Positions 61,831 through 64,000 of a stretch of DNA of 64,000 nt are shown one piece after another. The position numbers and the translations under genes were made by a program. The notes below the pieces were generated by a model, which worked only from the letters and a program-made list of their open reading frames with translations, was not told the DNA's origin and did no database searches. The stretch is taken from NCBI GenBank assembly GCA_041166745.1, contig JBEEGH010000001.1, positions 1 to 64,000 on the forward strand. The letters run 5' to 3'. Each line of letters begins with the position of its first letter. Position 1 is the first letter of the stretch. Source of the DNA: DASUCS01 sp041166745 (GTDB taxonomy: Bacteria; Actinomycetota; Acidimicrobiia; Acidimicrobiales; JACDCH01).

Positions 61831-63609
61831 TCAGCGATAGGTTCGGGCTTGTAGCTCGAATAGTTCGGCATACAACCCGCCCTCGTCCATCAGTTTCTCA
61901 TGCGGGCCCGATTCCAACACGCGGCCGCCGTCGAGGACCACGATCAGGTCTGCCATTCGCACCGTGGAAAAGCGGTGTGACACGAGAAGGGTAATCGCGC
62001 CGGCCTCGAGTCGAGAGCGCCGCGCACTGCGCGCGTACGCCTCGAACACCGCTCGCTCGGCATCGGGGTCAAGCGAGGCGGTGGGTTCGTCGAGCACCTG
62101 GAGGAGCGGGAGCTCGCGCATCAGTCCTCGAGCGAGTGCAAGCTGCTGCCACTGCCCGCCGGAGAGGTTCGTCCCGCCAAAGGTCAGCCCCAGCTGGGCG
62201 TCGAGACCACCCTCTACCGATGACGACACAGCGGCTGCTCCGGCACGCTCCAGCGCGTCAAGGACGCGTTCCTGGCTCTCAATGAATTTCGGCTCCCCTA
62301 ACCCGACGACCTCACGCATGATGAACTCGTACCGCATGAAGTCCTGGAAAACGGTCGTCAAACGCGTGCGCCACAGATTCGCGTCTATGTCCCCGAGGTC
62401 GACATCATCGACCCGGATCGATCCGGCGTTCGGTTCGTAGAGCTTCGTCAACAGCTTGACGAGCGTCGTCTTTCCCGCGCCGTTTTCGCCAACGAGTGCG
62501 ACAGTGGCTCCCGCCGGAAGGTCGAGGTCAACTGAGTCAAGGATCGAAGCTCCCCCGTCGTATCCAAACGTGAGCCCAGCGATCTGAATACCGCGCTCGA
62601 GTCGCCTGGGTGGTTGTGAACCATTGCTCACGATCAGGGCCGTGTCGGCGTACGACTCAAGCCAACGTCGATGCTCCAGTGTCGTCGTTAGGCCCGCGAG
62701 CGCAGAGACGGCAGTGACGGCCTCCGCTACCTGGATGTTCACCTGTGAGCCAAGGATGAGCGCTAGGACGAGGTCACCCGCACTGGCCTGACCAGAGGCG
62801 ACTTGACCGGCGATGAACCACATCGCCATCACCAAGCCAATCGCGAAGACGAGCCACCCGGCGAGCTTCATCGCCTCCGTCTTCAGCTGCCAGCGGGTGC
62901 GAAGTCGGTCTGCGGTCGAATGCTCCCGAATGAGCCTGCTGACGAGCGAGGGGACGAGTCGCGAGATCCGTATTTCCTTCGCGGCAGTCGGGGTCGTCAA
63001 GACCTCCTCCCACTGCTGCGCGGCTCTTTCATGTGGCGCTGCTGCGGCTAACCCGGTTTGGTTGAGGCGCTCTGCTGGTCCCCCCAACACAATTGAGGGG
63101 ATCGCGACAATCGGAAGAAGCGCTAGCGCCGGGTGAATCGTCGCCAGAAGGACGATGGTCGCAAGCATCTTAAATGCGACGACTCCCGCCTCGACAGCGG
63201 TGGCATAACCGCCGGACAACTGGGAGAGGCCGCCGCGGAGGAGCGTCAGGCGATCCAAGTACGCAGGATCTTCCTGGTGCTTGATCCCTGGTACGGACCC
63301 CGCGAGGGTCATGGCTTCGGTTTGAAGGTGAAGCAGTACTCGATCCTGAACGTCGAGCTTCACCATGTTCGCCTGAAGGAGAGCCCAACTCCGTAGACCG
63401 TCGCTCACGCATAACGCGATCGCGGTCGCGTAGATCACTCCGTCGTTGCCGGAGACGATCGAGTCAATGAGGAGTTTGAACCACAGCGCGCGTAAGGGGG
63501 TCCCTAGATTCGTCGCAATTGTGTAGGCCGCGAGTGCAGACGCACGCCCGCGATCCACACGCCAACCCAACAGGATCGGCTCGAAACGGCGTCGCACCGC
63601 ACTAGGCAT
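61831..63609 (-). CDS. ABC exporter, fused membrane and ATPase domains
   Basis: A 592-residue protein starting MPSAVRRRFEPILLGWRV. About six membrane spans lie in residues 20-310 (for example MLATIVLLATIHPALALLPI and GWLVFAIGLVMAMWFIAG). The ATPase domain has Walker A VGENGAGKTTL, the Q-loop TTVFQDFMRYEF, signature NLSGGQWQQLALARG, Walker B LLQVLDEPTASLD and switch His in LLVSHRFSTVRM. Its start overlaps the stop of the upstream ABC gene by eight bases. The two probably form a heterodimer that exports the cluster 2 product. Confidence 0.92.
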   Translation of the reverse strand: MPSAVRRRFEPILLGWRVDRGRASALAAYTIATNLGTPLRALWFKLLIDSIVSGNDGVIYATAIALCVSDGLRSWALLQANMVKLDVQDRVLLHLQTEAMTLAGSVPGIKHQEDPAYLDRLTLLRGGLSQLSGGYATAVEAGVVAFKMLATIVLLATIHPALALLPIVAIPSIVLGGPAERLNQTGLAAAAPHERAAQQWEEVLTTPTAAKEIRISRLVPSLVSRLIREHSTADRLRTRWQLKTEAMKLAGWLVFAIGLVMAMWFIAGQVASGQASAGDLVLALILGSQVNIQVAEAVTAVSALAGLTTTLEHRRWLESYADTALIVSNGSQPPRRLERGIQIAGLTFGYDGGASILDSVDLDLPAGATVALVGENGAGKTTLVKLLTKLYEPNAGSIRVDDVDLGDIDANLWRTRLTTVFQDFMRYEFIMREVVGLGEPKFIESQERVLDALERAGAAAVSSSVEGGLDAQLGLTFGGTNLSGGQWQQLALARGLMRELPLLQVLDEPTASLDPDAERAVFEAYARSARRSRLEAGAITLLVSHRFSTVRMADLIVVLDGGRVLESGPHEKLMDEGGLYAELFELQARTYR

Positions 63610-64000
63610 GGTCGGCTCCTGCTTTGGCGGAACTCACGAACTGGGAGGCCTGCGCGTTGAACATCCTGGCGTAGTGACCATCCAAGGCAAGCAGTTCCTC
63701 ATGGGTTCCCAGCTCCGCGATTCGTCCGCCATCGAGAACCCCGATCGCGTCTGCTCGGCGCACAGTAGAGAATCTGTGGGAGATCACGATGGTGGTTATT
63801 CCAGCGGTGAGCTCGAGGAAACGGTCGTAGATCTCGGCTTCGGCCCGTACGTCGAGATTGGCTGTTGGTTCATCCAGTACCAACACGGTTGCGCCGGCCT
63901 CTACAGCGAAGAGTGCTCGAGCGAGCCCTATTCGCTGCCATTGACCGCCTGAGAGCTCCGTCCCTCCACCAAACTGCGTCGAGAGCATCGTGTTCCAACC
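63602..64000 (-). CDS. ABC exporter ATPase domain, truncated by window end
   Basis: Only the C-terminal 132 residues are inside the window. They contain the signature ELSGGQWQRIGLARAL, Walker B TVLVLDEPTANLD, the switch His in TIVISHRFSTVRRADA and the D-loop. The N-terminal membrane part and Walker A lie beyond 64000. It pairs with the overlapping downstream exporter. The cluster therefore continues to the right of the window. Confidence 0.9.
   Translation of the reverse strand, partial: GWNTMLSTQFGGGTELSGGQWQRIGLARALFAVEAGATVLVLDEPTANLDVRAEAEIYDRFLELTAGITTIVISHRFSTVRRADAIGVLDGGRIAELGTHEELLALDGHYARMFNAQASQFVSSAKAGADHA

Noticed and set aside
1..64000. CRISPR arrays
   Set aside because: The only short regular repeat is the octamer at the left edge; it has no spacers and no cas genes are present.

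Overview
The window is GC-rich, densely coded DNA with GTG/ATG starts, AGGAGG-type ribosome sites and many 4-base ATGA/GTGA overlaps. It suggests a high-GC Gram-positive actinobacterium. A remnant LAxTG (class E sortase) wall-anchor tail, Thr/Pro-rich linkers, several Actinomycetota-style regulators and two natural-product-type clusters fit this. I cannot name the genus; the Thr-rich linkers would suit Acidimicrobiia-like lineages, but that is only an impression.

Left part (1-17.6 kb): an octamer tandem repeat at the window edge, a ribbon-helix-helix protein followed by a strong terminator, a CoiA-like nuclease, small membrane and lipoproteins, and a three-gene operon (13.4 to 6.3 kb, minus strand) of exported proteins. 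Two of the three share a closely similar N-terminal carboxypeptidase-regulatory-like domain, the third has a related one, and the last gene also carries a phospholipase A2 signature. An IS3 OrfA remnant, an HxlR regulator and a heavily frameshifted polytopic membrane protein follow, then two hypothetical genes.

Middle (17.6-33.9 kb): an accessory region. It has the 3' end of a tRNA gene next to an IS3-family element, a two-gene unit with a PD-(D/E)xK-like nuclease that could be a defence system, a TIGR02391-type protein, uncharacterised zinc-motif proteins, an exported subtilase, and an integration module. That module is a large serine recombinase with C-terminal HNH-associated repeats, interrupted by one in-frame TGA and continuing into a second repeat ORF, plus two excisionase-like proteins. 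A nucleotidyltransferase with a coupled partner and an ISL3 transposase remnant close the region.

Cluster 1 (33.96-48.57 kb): a compact biosynthetic cluster around a 460-bp-plus divergent promoter region. Leftward genes encode an APH-like kinase, a thiamine-diphosphate enzyme, an ATP-grasp-like protein, a single-module NRPS (degenerate C, A, T), a TauD/SyrP-like oxygenase, a PaaK-like adenylating ligase and a SufS-like PLP enzyme. Rightward genes encode a methyltransferase, an HPr-kinase-like protein and a type II thioesterase.

Right part (48.6-64 kb): a HIT protein, a broken TadA-like deaminase, an unusual short PurA-like protein, then cluster 2 on the minus strand (64 to 52 kb, running off the window). 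In transcription order cluster 2 has two ABC exporters, a methyltransferase, a luciferase-like oxidoreductase, an acyl-CoA-dehydrogenase-like protein, an SRPBCC protein, a thioester-reductase-like SDR, a P450, an ACP, a class III aminotransferase, a fatty acyl-AMP ligase and a decayed second P450. The logic (activate a fatty acid, load it on ACP, modify, reduce to aldehyde, transaminate, export) suggests an aminated lipid.

Many accessory genes are broken by single-base shifts that adding one base to a short G/C run would repair, while the large cluster genes are intact. This can be gene decay or uncorrected read errors.
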